Below, piece after piece: positions 16,576-23,237 of a DNA stretch of 63,771 nt; position 1 is the stretch's first letter, and the number at the start of each line of letters is the position of its first letter. A program made the position numbers and the translations under genes. Source of the DNA: a virus. The notes beneath the pieces are model-generated. The model searched no databases. It saw only the letters and a list, made by a program, of their open reading frames with translations, and was not told the origin of the DNA. The stretch covers positions 1-63,771 of IMG/VR virus record IMGVR_UViG_3300020474_000009; one strand, given 5' to 3'.

Positions 16576-16803
16576 ATGCCTGCCAACTACTATCATCATG
16601 AGCGCATGCGAATGTGCCTGCATGCATATGCCACGCTTGACGATGGTTCCCTGTGTTCCACGGACCTGCCCCGATGTGGAACCATTAAGTGGAACCGTTT
16701 CAAATGCCTGCCATTACAGCTCAAGGGGGGCATGTGCTTGCCGGCGGTTCCACGGTTCCGCCAAGTTCAGCAGCTACTACATTACGGTCGACCATCGACC
16801 TAG
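16576..16803 (+). CDS. Doubtful 75-aa frame inside the control region
   Basis: ATG at 16576 has AAAAGGA 8 nt upstream, but the 75-residue product (MPANYYHHERMRMCLHAYAT and on) is Cys/Arg/Leu-rich and low in acidic residues, unlike its neighbours. It runs through the GGAACC site cluster, whose spacing is not a multiple of three. I keep it only because of the ribosome site; it may equally be a leader or noncoding. Confidence 0.25.
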   Translation: MPANYYHHERMRMCLHAYATLDDGSLCSTDLPRCGTIKWNRFKCLPLQLKGGMCLPAVPRFRQVQQLLHYGRPST

Positions 16804-16927
16804 GATAAAGAACGATGAATGAATGTTATTTTTATATGGAACAACGGAACCATACCCTAGAACCGTTGTCGTTACGGGCCAGATTGTGTTCCACGGGACT
16901 TGGAACCATGTGGAACCGAGTGGAACC
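16645..16927. repeat. Cluster of nine GGAACC/GGTTCC sites
   Basis: Exact GGAACC or its complement GGTTCC starts at 16645, 16678, 16691, 16746, 16754, 16846, 16902, 16912 and 16922. The last three are exactly 10 bp apart, one helical turn. The longer form GTGGAACC/GGTTCCAC occurs five times and TGTGTTCCACGG twice (16652, 16885). In random sequence of this length well under one hexamer is expected. The half-sites match those of the parS-like palindrome at 5250. Likely binding array for a dimeric protein. Confidence 0.7.
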
Positions 16928-16955
16928 ACCTAGATTGCGCCAAACAAGTTGTCGC

Positions 16956-16972
16956 TTCCATATAGTTTTATG
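16956..16972 (+). promoter_or_regulatory. Promoter-like 17-mer, copy 2
   Basis: Identical to 15614-15630 (TTCCATATAGTTTTATG), again after GTCG, and followed by TGTGTGTATTACTCACGC, which resembles the sequence after copy 1. It lies 133 nt before the ATG of the 145-aa gene and just after the GGAACC array, so the array could regulate it. Confidence 0.5.
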
Positions 16973-17011
16973 TTGTGTGTGTATTACTCACGCATCACGA
17001 CAGCACGTAGT

Positions 17012-17069
17012 CGTACTAAAGTACGTGTCGGTGTCACCGGAACGACCACAGCCAGATGAGAAGCTGGCT
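17012..17069 (+). promoter_or_regulatory. Three consecutive inverted repeats in leader
   Basis: CGTACT-AA-AGTACG (17012-17025), CGGTG-T-CACCG (17029-17039) and AGCCAG-8 nt-CTGGCT (17050-17069), all perfect. They lie between the promoter-like 17-mer and the AAGGAGGT ribosome site of the 145-aa gene, so they would be in the leader RNA or act as operators. Confidence 0.5.
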
Positions 17070-17105
17070 ACTAACTTTAACCCATTTACAAACAAGGAGG
17101 TAACT

Positions 17106-17543
17106 ATGGGATTAGACGCATATGCAGGTTTTCAAGAACCGCAACCACAAAACGTTGAGCCAATCAATCACGAGGCGCTCAGCGAAACACTACACGCTGA
17201 TGACGATTTCTACTGGCGTAAACATGCTAGATTGCAAGAGTACATGCAACAGCTATGGAGAGTCAGAGAGTTCGGTGAAGATGCCAAACACTGGGGAGGG
17301 CTCCGTATGGACGGTAAGCATGACCTGTCTGAAATCATCTTCTTAGAACGTGAGGACATCGAAAGGTTACAAAACCTAGTCGAGACTGACAGCTTGCCTT
17401 TCTGTCCAGATGGTTTCTTTTGGGGACATCAGTTCCAAGAAGAATCAATGAAAGAATATAAAGCACTCGACCTTAAGTTCTGTGAACGAGCACTGCAATG
17501 GCTCGATGAGGGCAAGAAGGTTTGGTACGACTGTTCATGGTAG
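17106..17543 (+). CDS. Unknown early protein, 145 aa
   Basis: ATG at 17106 with a strong AAGGAGG 5 nt upstream decides the start; the open frame upstream runs through the control region and is not credible. The product begins MGLDAYAGF and contains FYWRKHARLQEYMQQLW, DDxDLSEIIFLEREDIERLQ and FFWGHQFQEESMKEYK, an aromatic-rich acidic protein of a type common in marine phages and sometimes misnamed phosphoglycerate kinase. No catalytic motif is visible. It heads the operon that leads to the MoxR/VWA genes. Confidence 0.65.
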   Translation: MGLDAYAGFQEPQPQNVEPINHEALSETLHADDDFYWRKHARLQEYMQQLWRVREFGEDAKHWGGLRMDGKHDLSEIIFLEREDIERLQNLVETDSLPFCPDGFFWGHQFQEESMKEYKALDLKFCERALQWLDEGKKVWYDCSW

Positions 17544-17551
17544 GAGGAACT

Positions 17552-17704
17552 ATGATTAAAGACTATTTTAGATCGGTGCTAATGGGTACGGGCGTTTTGT
17601 TCGTACTCTTTGGCATTGCTACGAGTATTCAATACTCACTTTTACTGCTCGGTATCGGGGTCGGTATCGGTTCAATATTGTATTTACTATGGAGGTTATT
17701 ATGA
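17552..17704 (+). CDS. Two-span membrane microprotein, 50 aa
   Basis: Start ATG 17552 is preceded by TAGGAGGA. Residues 9-25 and 28-48 are hydrophobic (GVLFVLFGIATSIQ; LLLLGIGVGIGSILYLLW), giving a two-helix inner-membrane peptide with almost no soluble part. The stop overlaps the next ATG. Function unknown. Confidence 0.55.
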   Translation: MIKDYFRSVLMGTGVLFVLFGIATSIQYSLLLLGIGVGIGSILYLLWRLL

Positions 17705-17853
17705 ATGCAAATATAGTTGGTGCGTTGACAACAGCGCTTTGGATATTAATAGAACTAATTCAGTTCGCATATATGGCTTATTTAGCCTGGAGGAATCGAG
17801 ATGTTAATGGTAGGGATACTGTCGGCGCTAGGTTTGCTGATTCTAGCGCTTAA
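17701..17853 (+). CDS. Single-span membrane microprotein, 50 aa
   Basis: ATG at 17701 has GGAGG 5 nt upstream, and the frame encodes MNANIVGALTTALWILIELI, then YMAYLAWRNRDVNGRD. Residues 5-30 form a membrane helix, followed by a polar tail. It overlaps the following gene by 53 nt in another frame, which weakens the C-terminal boundary but not the start. Confidence 0.4.
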   Translation: MNANIVGALTTALWILIELIQFAYMAYLAWRNRDVNGRDTVGARFADSSA

Positions 17854-18133
17854 AGCAGGCGGTCGTAAAGCTATCGGTCACGATATCTTTGTGGACGTCT
17901 TAATTACAGTTACATTGATGGTGTGCTTTTACGGCACATTCAGCGGTATGACTGCAGCAATGATTGGCGGTTTATCTGCTTCACTTGTCTTGTTCGTTAT
18001 GAAAAAGACGATGGTGCACGAGAAACTAACAGTCGTAAAGGAGGACAAGGTGATTATGAGTAGCCCTGTTAAAATTAAAATACCTACGGTCAAAACTAAG
18101 TGGCAGACTGTAGAACCAGAATGGAGGTCTTAA
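17801..18133 (+). CDS. Membrane protein, 110 aa
   Basis: Start ATG 17801 follows TGGAGGAAT. Three hydrophobic segments (residues 3-18, 30-45, 50-67) are followed by a basic soluble tail (KKTMVHEKLTVVKEDK and KIKIPTVKTKWQTVEPEW). It ends 1 nt before the MoxR ATPase gene, hence likely co-expressed. It might present the C-terminal tail to a cytoplasmic partner such as the ATPase. No family recognised. Confidence 0.55.
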   Translation: MLMVGILSALGLLILALKAGGRKAIGHDIFVDVLITVTLMVCFYGTFSGMTAAMIGGLSASLVLFVMKKTMVHEKLTVVKEDKVIMSSPVKIKIPTVKTKWQTVEPEWRS

Positions 18134-18134
18134 A

Positions 18135-19151
18135 ATGCAAACTATAAATCCACAAGCACTAAAAGCTGAATTGAAAGACGCTGTTACAGCAGGCTACCCC
18201 GCAATGATATGGGGCGGTCCAGGTATCGGTAAGTCTGACATACCAGCTCAAGTAGCCGCCGAGCTCAATATGAATATTATTGACTTTCGTGCAAACTTAT
18301 TCGACCCAGTCGACGTACGTGGCATACCATATCTCGCTCAAGAGAATGTAGATGCTACTAAATATACGTCCTGGGCTGTACCTGACGTGTTCCCAATTGC
18401 AGAACGCGACGGCGACAGAGGTATCTTGTTTATTGACGAGTTACCAACTGCGCCACCTGCAACACAGAACGCATTTTTACAACTATTGCTCAACAGAAAG
18501 CTAGGTGATTATGAGCTCCCAGCTGGTTGGGCTTTAGTTTGTGCAGGTAACAGACTAACTGACAGTGCAGCTGTGTATCAGATGCCATCGCCAGTTAGAA
18601 ACAGACTAGCTCATTACGAGCTTGAACCAACGCTCGATGACTGGGTTCAGTGGGCTCATCAACACAACATTGATACGGATCTGATATCGTTCATTCAGTA
18701 CAGACCTGGACTTCTGTCTAGTTTCAATGCAGATGAGTACGCATTCCCAACACCACGTGCATGGTCTATGGTCAGCAGAAAGCTTGGTAAAGCTAACACT
18801 GACCCAGACAGATTGTTCTTCGGTGTTGCATCACTAGTCGGTGACGGTGCTGCAGGCGAGTTTGTTGCGTTCAAAGACATCGCAAGCAAGCTACCTGATA
18901 TCGATGCTATTATCAAAGACCCATCTAAGTACAAGCGTGATGACAACCCAGCGTTGTTATATGCTTTGGCTAATGCGGTCGCAGCAAGAGCAGAGGATGA
19001 CAAGATGGATAACATTATGAAACTCGCTGACAAACTAGTTGTCGAGTATCAAGTTGTTCTAGTCAAAGGTTGCCTTGCTAGGAGCAAAGAGTTGCGTCAG
19101 CACCCAGCTGTACGTAACTGGATTACTAAAAACGCTAACGTTATCTTATAA
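18135..19151 (+). CDS. MoxR-type AAA+ ATPase
   Basis: A 338-residue AAA+ protein: Walker A GGPGIGKS (residues 27-34), pore-loop region after DPVDVRGIP, Walker B ILFIDEL (96-102) and sensor-1 CAGNR near residue 138, then a helical lid. This is the MoxR branch, whose members act with von Willebrand factor A (VWA) proteins as chaperones that insert cofactors or remodel complexes. Two genes downstream is a VWA protein with an HEXXH site, and two related partner proteins surround it, so a four-gene machine is likely. Target unknown. Confidence 0.85.
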   Translation: MQTINPQALKAELKDAVTAGYPAMIWGGPGIGKSDIPAQVAAELNMNIIDFRANLFDPVDVRGIPYLAQENVDATKYTSWAVPDVFPIAERDGDRGILFIDELPTAPPATQNAFLQLLLNRKLGDYELPAGWALVCAGNRLTDSAAVYQMPSPVRNRLAHYELEPTLDDWVQWAHQHNIDTDLISFIQYRPGLLSSFNADEYAFPTPRAWSMVSRKLGKANTDPDRLFFGVASLVGDGAAGEFVAFKDIASKLPDIDAIIKDPSKYKRDDNPALLYALANAVAARAEDDKMDNIMKLADKLVVEYQVVLVKGCLARSKELRQHPAVRNWITKNANVIL

Positions 19152-19163
19152 CAAGGAGGTTCT

Positions 19164-19820
19164 ATGAAAACGGTTAGATTATCACAGTCTCTAACGTACG
19201 ACATTCGACGTGCGGCAGAGAACAAATATGACTCGGCTAATCCCAAGAAAGAGTATGCCAAAGACGGTATGCAATTGTTTATTGATGAAGGCTATCAGCA
19301 AAAGATAGACGTAACCAGTAAACAATTTAAAGACGTCTGGGGATTTGATATGCCAGTTAATACGGTTCGTTATCTTGTTATATCGTCACAGTATCTAGAT
19401 TCTACTGACGATGAGGGTAACGAACATTACGAAACCAAATCGTACACGCTAGACTTACCAAACGTAGAAGTTCCTACTGTGTTGGTAAAATATGGCGATG
19501 AGATGAGGGTTAAAGTCGATCCTGACAACCCGACATTCTTACATTGTATCGAGACGGAAATGTTTAACAGCAACAGAGACCGCAAGAAACGTGAATACGT
19601 TAACAACCTAGACACGGTTCTTCACAAGTTCTCTACGCTTAACCAGCTGATGAAAGCTGCGCCGTATATCAAGGACTTAGTACCGCAAGATAGACTGCAA
19701 AAAATGCACGAAGTTGACGACCGTTCAGGTCGCAAGAAAGAGCAAGCAGAGATTGCGGACAATGAGTTATCTGAATTACGCGAAGTGTTGCTTGAAGATG
19801 CGTTACTTGGAGACGACTAA
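19164..19820 (+). CDS. MoxR/VWA partner protein A, 218 aa
   Basis: A 218-residue protein with AAGGAGG ribosome site. The N-terminus (VRLSQSLTYDIRRAAENKY) and C-terminus (TLNQLMKAAPYIKDLVPQDR, then LREVLLEDALLGDD) resemble those of the 293-aa protein at 20925 (VRMTIELRNQLISAYRKQC; TLKKFLDEFP...LVPEEKL; FNEVMLESSLLG), so the two are probable paralogues or share docking ends. It sits between ATPase and VWA genes and overlaps the VWA start by 1 nt. Likely an adaptor or substrate of the MoxR/VWA pair; inference only. Confidence 0.6.
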   Translation: MKTVRLSQSLTYDIRRAAENKYDSANPKKEYAKDGMQLFIDEGYQQKIDVTSKQFKDVWGFDMPVNTVRYLVISSQYLDSTDDEGNEHYETKSYTLDLPNVEVPTVLVKYGDEMRVKVDPDNPTFLHCIETEMFNSNRDRKKREYVNNLDTVLHKFSTLNQLMKAAPYIKDLVPQDRLQKMHEVDDRSGRKKEQAEIADNELSELREVLLEDALLGDD

Positions 19821-20911
19821 TGAATCCATTATTCGTAAAAGCTAGGTCAAGACTAATCCTTGACAATCCATTCTTTGGCACGTTGTGTCTCCGACTCAAG
19901 GTAGTTGAGTGGGACGAACCGACTGGCGCAGTAGATGGTGTCCATTTGTTTTACAACCCTAAGTGGTTCGAGAAACTTACGGACATGGAGAGGATTGGCT
20001 TCTTGGCACACGAAGTGCTTCACGTTGTGTTTCTACATATTACACGTAGGAACGAACGTGATGCTACTAAGTGGAATGTAGCGTGTGACTACGCAATCAA
20101 TAACTATTTGGTTGCGGAAGGTTTTATATTACCGAAGGGCGGGCTTGTGGATGCGCAGTACAATGATATGACTGCGGAGGCCATCTACGGCATGCTACCC
20201 GACCAGGATAGCAAGTTGTTAGACCCTGGTAAATGTGGTGGAGTTATGGACCACCCTGGCGCTGACGGCACTAGTGGTAAAACTAGTGCTATCGAGGCTG
20301 GCCTGACTGTAGCAATACATCAGGCTGCCGAGGCGGCTAAAGCCCAAGGTAAATTGTCTGGCTCTATGGAGTCTGTTATATCAGATATTACTGACCCAAA
20401 GGTCGACTGGAAGGCTGTGTTGGCTCGTTTCTTACGTTCCAACAACAAGTCTGACTTCACCTGGGTTAGACCAAACAGACGATTTATCGCTCGCGGTATG
20501 TATCTACCTTCGCTACATAATCCTTGTCTAGAGGAGATTGTAGTTGCAGTCGACACATCAGGCTCGATCAGCGAAGATGAGCTCACGCAGTTTACAACCG
20601 AGACGTCGTACATATTGCACGAACTAGCACCAGAGCGTGTTCAATTTCTGCAATGCGATGCTGAGGTACAAAATGCTACTGAGTACACACGCGAATCGTT
20701 GCCACTAAAAGTAACATACGAAGGCAGAGGCGGAACTAGATTCTCACCGGTCATTGATTATGTCAATGAGAATTATCCCAATGCAGCTGCTCTAGTATAT
20801 CTTACCGACTTAGAATCTAGCGATTTCGGTGATAAACCGCACTATCCAGTTCTATGGATTACAACAAACGAGACCAACGCCCCGTTCGGCGAGGTCATAC
20901 AAATGCAATAA
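19820..20911 (+). CDS. VWA protein with HEXXH metallopeptidase-like domain (DUF2201-like)
   Basis: A 363-residue protein. The N-terminal domain carries HEVLH (residues 64-68), an HEXXH zinc motif within FLAHEVLHVVFLHITRR, as in the DUF2201 metallopeptidase-like domain. The C-terminal VWA domain starts near residue 235 with VVAVDTSGSIS, giving the MIDAS D-x-S-x-S, and TDLESSD near the end. DUF2201-VWA proteins are typical partners of MoxR ATPases. Start ATG overlaps the preceding stop (TAATG). It may hold a divalent metal and a bound target while the ATPase works. Whether the HEXXH site is proteolytic is not known from sequence. Confidence 0.8.
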   Translation: MNPLFVKARSRLILDNPFFGTLCLRLKVVEWDEPTGAVDGVHLFYNPKWFEKLTDMERIGFLAHEVLHVVFLHITRRNERDATKWNVACDYAINNYLVAEGFILPKGGLVDAQYNDMTAEAIYGMLPDQDSKLLDPGKCGGVMDHPGADGTSGKTSAIEAGLTVAIHQAAEAAKAQGKLSGSMESVISDITDPKVDWKAVLARFLRSNNKSDFTWVRPNRRFIARGMYLPSLHNPCLEEIVVAVDTSGSISEDELTQFTTETSYILHELAPERVQFLQCDAEVQNATEYTRESLPLKVTYEGRGGTRFSPVIDYVNENYPNAAALVYLTDLESSDFGDKPHYPVLWITTNETNAPFGEVIQMQ

Positions 20912-20924
20912 CAAGGAGGTTACT

Positions 20925-21806
20925 ATGGCATCTGTAAGAATGACAATCGAGCTGAGGAATCAGCTCATATCGGCGTATCGTAAGCAATGTCAAACTGCTT
21001 ACAATACACAATTCGATGTAGAATCCACGATCAATGAGGTTGTGGATTCTATACAACAACAAGCTAACACAACGGATTTTGCAAAGCTTGTAGAAACTGC
21101 AGAGCAATTTGCAGAGCTTATGGCTCAGCATTCTAATAGGTACAAAGGTTTATATACCAAAGAGTACAACAGAATGTATGGCTCTATAAATGCTATTAAC
21201 CAAGAGTATGGTGACAACGAAAGGATGTGTCCTATCAAAAAGCCATCTCAGCTTTATGTAGTGTGTAATCCTAGTCGACCACAGTCAGAGAACATGACAA
21301 CAGTGTCTCAATGGCATTGTGCTTTTCATGACAAATGGGACGGCAAAGTAGTGCCAGCATCTGACAGCTATGTAGAAGGCGACATGTTGTTTGTGCATGA
21401 CTTTGGCGAAAACGCACCTTTCTTACCATTTATTACTAATGGCGACGAAGATAACTACAGAGCAAAAGAGGATTACGCACCAACATGCAACCTCGCTCTC
21501 GTTGTTACCGACGTTACTATGTGTGATAAACTACAAGCTATACCTATGGCAAAGCAGAAAGTAAGCGACATGGTTAAGAAGTTCGAAGACTTTGTAGAAC
21601 CTATAACCACGCTCAAGAAATTCTTAGATGAGTTTCCTGGCGGTAGGTCTCTAGTACCAGAAGAGAAGCTTAAAGAAATGGCTACGCCAGCTACAAAACG
21701 CAAAGTAGAAACCAAAGTAAAAGCAGAAGACTTATTGACACCTGATGCAAAACAGGAGTTTAATGAGGTTATGTTAGAATCATCTTTACTAGGGGGTAAT
21801 GAATGA
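20925..21806 (+). CDS. MoxR/VWA partner protein B, 293 aa
   Basis: Start ATG 20925 follows AAGGAGGT; the frame extends upstream but overlaps the VWA gene. The 293 residues have an N-terminal helical region (residues 1-75), a central domain with WHCAFHDKWDGKVVPA (His/Cys-rich) and FVHDFGENAPFLPFI, and a C-terminal tail LVPEEKL...FNEVMLESSLLGGNE that matches the tail of the 218-aa protein. The likeness at both ends suggests duplication within the operon, or a shared recognition tag for the ATPase/VWA pair. Confidence 0.6.
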   Translation: MASVRMTIELRNQLISAYRKQCQTAYNTQFDVESTINEVVDSIQQQANTTDFAKLVETAEQFAELMAQHSNRYKGLYTKEYNRMYGSINAINQEYGDNERMCPIKKPSQLYVVCNPSRPQSENMTTVSQWHCAFHDKWDGKVVPASDSYVEGDMLFVHDFGENAPFLPFITNGDEDNYRAKEDYAPTCNLALVVTDVTMCDKLQAIPMAKQKVSDMVKKFEDFVEPITTLKKFLDEFPGGRSLVPEEKLKEMATPATKRKVETKVKAEDLLTPDAKQEFNEVMLESSLLGGNE

Positions 21807-22000
21807 ATAACCAAGCAATAATGCCTTATCCAGAATTTATCTACGATGAACGTCAAGACTTTCAGTACAACTTCTGGAAGTGGAGAGACATGGCAGATAA
21901 CGAGGCTAAAGCAGAAAATAGACCATATTATACTGATGTAAAAGCTAAAGCTTTATTTCAACAGTACTTTGGTCACTATAGCAAAGGAGTAGCGTTATGA
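21803..22000 (+). CDS. Unknown small protein, 65 aa
   Basis: Overlaps the previous gene by 4 nt (ATGA). A 65-residue soluble, aromatic-rich protein (PEFIYDERQDFQYNFWKWRD). No motif recognised. Last but one in the MoxR operon. Confidence 0.5.
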   Translation: MNNQAIMPYPEFIYDERQDFQYNFWKWRDMADNEAKAENRPYYTDVKAKALFQQYFGHYSKGVAL

Positions 22001-22188
22001 GTGCTATTAAAAACTACATGTGGGACGTCGGCGAATTCGCCGCGGACCACGGTATCGCAGCTGCTAGAGATAAGTATTTCGAATCAGAAGAGGGTGTAAA
22101 ACTCTGTATAATGTTTACGTTTGCTTACGACGGTAGTTGGGAACAATTTATTTCAGAAGGTAACTGGAAGGAGCCTCCTGTTCATTAA
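21997..22188 (+). CDS. Unknown small protein, 63 aa
   Basis: Overlaps the previous gene by 4 nt. It contains AAARDKYFESEEGVKLCIMF and a C-terminal WEQFISEGNWKEPPVH. Soluble, acidic, no family recognised. Ends 22 nt before the terminator hairpin. Confidence 0.5.
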   Translation: MSAIKNYMWDVGEFAADHGIAAARDKYFESEEGVKLCIMFTFAYDGSWEQFISEGNWKEPPVH

Positions 22189-22210
22189 CATGCCAAGGAG
22201 TGGCATTAGT

Positions 22211-22244
22211 ATAGCCCAAGATTCGGTGTCCCGGCTTGGGCTAT
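22211..22244. terminator. Hairpin between converging genes
   Basis: ATAGCCCAAG (22211-22220), 14-nt loop, CTTGGGCTAT (22235-22244): a perfect 10-bp stem between the rightward 63-aa gene and the leftward 136-aa gene. The downstream T-run is weak (GTCTTTAA), so it may work as a two-way terminator only in part. Confidence 0.6.
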
Positions 22245-22255
22245 GCGTCTTTAAC

Positions 22256-22666
22256 TTAGGATATGTATACCCAAAGTTCGATTGTTCCAGATGCAACGTC
22301 ACCTGCTGGAGCTACTTCACAGATAACATCAATTGTGTCGTCTGAAGAATAGTTCACAGGAGCTACGCCATCATCTTTCTCATCAGCAGTACCACCTTGT
22401 CCACATGTAGATGCAGCGATGTACTTATCAGTATCTCCGCCATCACCAACACCAAACACAAGGCCAGTACCTGTATCTAGGTCGCTAGATTTAATCTTAA
22501 CATCATGCACAGTTTCACCAGCAAATACGTCTACCATTTTGTATACGTCGCCTGCGTTAACTGCAGCATTTACATTAATCTTTGCGTATCTAACACCAAT
22601 CGCTCCACTTGGGAACGGCTTGAATGATTGATTTCCAGCTACCATGTCACTTGTAAAAGTTGCCAT
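22256..22666 (-). CDS. Putative virion decoration protein on the opposite strand, 136 aa
   Basis: A lone leftward gene inside the rightward early block. It has a GGAG ribosome site and encodes 136 residues that are Gly/Ala/Val/Asp-rich and beta-like (MATFTSDMVAGNQSFKPFP; VNAGDVYKMVDVFAGETVHD; a C-terminal SGTIELWVYIS). This composition fits small capsid decoration or head-surface proteins of marine phages, not early regulators. It would be transcribed with its own promoter, probably late. Function inferred from composition only. Confidence 0.5.
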   Translation of the reverse strand: MATFTSDMVAGNQSFKPFPSGAIGVRYAKINVNAAVNAGDVYKMVDVFAGETVHDVKIKSSDLDTGTGLVFGVGDGGDTDKYIAASTCGQGGTADEKDDGVAPVNYSSDDTIDVICEVAPAGDVASGTIELWVYIS

Positions 22667-22685
22667 ATTGCTTCTCCATTTGTGT

Positions 22686-22704
22686 ATTACATCACCATGA
22701 TGTA
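22686..22704. promoter_or_regulatory. Inverted repeat in divergent gap
   Basis: TTACATCA-CCA-TGATGTAA, a perfect 8-bp inverted repeat between the leftward 136-aa gene and the rightward 70-aa gene, followed by AT-rich sequence with CTATAGTCAT. Its position suggests an operator controlling one or both divergent genes. Confidence 0.45.
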
Positions 22705-22763
22705 ATATCTATAGTCATAAAGACATAATTGTCTTTTGTCAAATTTAATTAAGGAGTAATTAA

Positions 22764-22976
22764 ATGCCACCATCACATGTATATGTAAAACGTAATCCAA
22801 TACATCCATATACATACAATGACCCAGCAGATTTACCCCACATACAATGGAAATTTGTCAAAATATCTGTTGCTTACAACATGTACACCAGTAAGCAAAT
22901 AGGATGGGAACGTGCAAAGCGTTCAGAGTACGAAGAATGGTGTACAAAAATGAAAAAGTTCAAGGAGGAACTATGA
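22764..22976 (+). CDS. Unknown small protein, 70 aa
   Basis: ATG follows TTAAGGAGTAATTAA. Residues 1-35 are Pro/His/Tyr-rich, the rest a charged helix (IGWERAKRSEYEEWCTKMKK). First gene of the replication operon. No family recognised. Confidence 0.5.
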   Translation: MPPSHVYVKRNPIHPYTYNDPADLPHIQWKFVKISVAYNMYTSKQIGWERAKRSEYEEWCTKMKKFKEEL

Positions 22977-23161
22977 GTAAACCACAACAACCACAACACT
23001 GGTTAAAAATATACGAAGCCAACCAAGGCCACCATGAAATGTTAGATAACATACAAGATGTGTTAAATGACATGGATATAGATTGTTATAACGATATGGA
23101 ACTCGCAAGAAAAAACCAATGCGACCTGTTCGTAGTTTTGGAGAAAAGAGATGAAGGATGA
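22973..23161 (+). CDS. Unknown small protein, 62 aa
   Basis: Start ATG 22973 overlaps the preceding stop (ATGA) and has AAGGAGGA upstream. A 62-residue acidic helical protein (LDNIQDVLNDMDIDCYNDME). No motif recognised. Confidence 0.5.
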   Translation: MSKPQQPQHWLKIYEANQGHHEMLDNIQDVLNDMDIDCYNDMELARKNQCDLFVVLEKRDEG

Positions 23162-23237
23162 ATTTAACAGTTTATTACAAATGCTAGAGAACCTAGAACA
23201 AGACATAAAAAAATTTATAAGGTGGTTATTTAAATGA
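23151..23237 (+). CDS. 28-aa micro-ORF before polymerase
   Basis: ATG 23151 has GGAGAAAAG upstream, overlaps the end of the 62-aa gene, and its TGA overlaps the polymerase ATG. Product is MKDEFNSLLQMLENLEQDI plus a short basic-aromatic tail, a single amphipathic helix. The coupling at both ends is the main support. Confidence 0.35.
   Translation: MKDEFNSLLQMLENLEQDIKKFIRWLFK

Larger units (their letters stand above)
16558..17105 (+). promoter_or_regulatory. Early intergenic control region
   Basis: About 550 nt between the terminator and the 145-aa gene. It holds, in order, a doubtful 75-aa frame, the GGAACC/GGTTCC site cluster (16645-16927), the second promoter-like 17-mer (16956-16972) and three consecutive inverted repeats (17012-17069). 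Base composition is richer in G+C than the flanks. It looks like a protein-binding control locus or origin rather than a gene. Confidence 0.6.

Noticed and set aside
16815-17105. Upstream extension of the 145-aa gene through the control region
   Set aside because: Covers the GGAACC array, promoter motif and hairpins with Cys/Arg-rich composition; the strong AAGGAGG before ATG 17106 sets the start.
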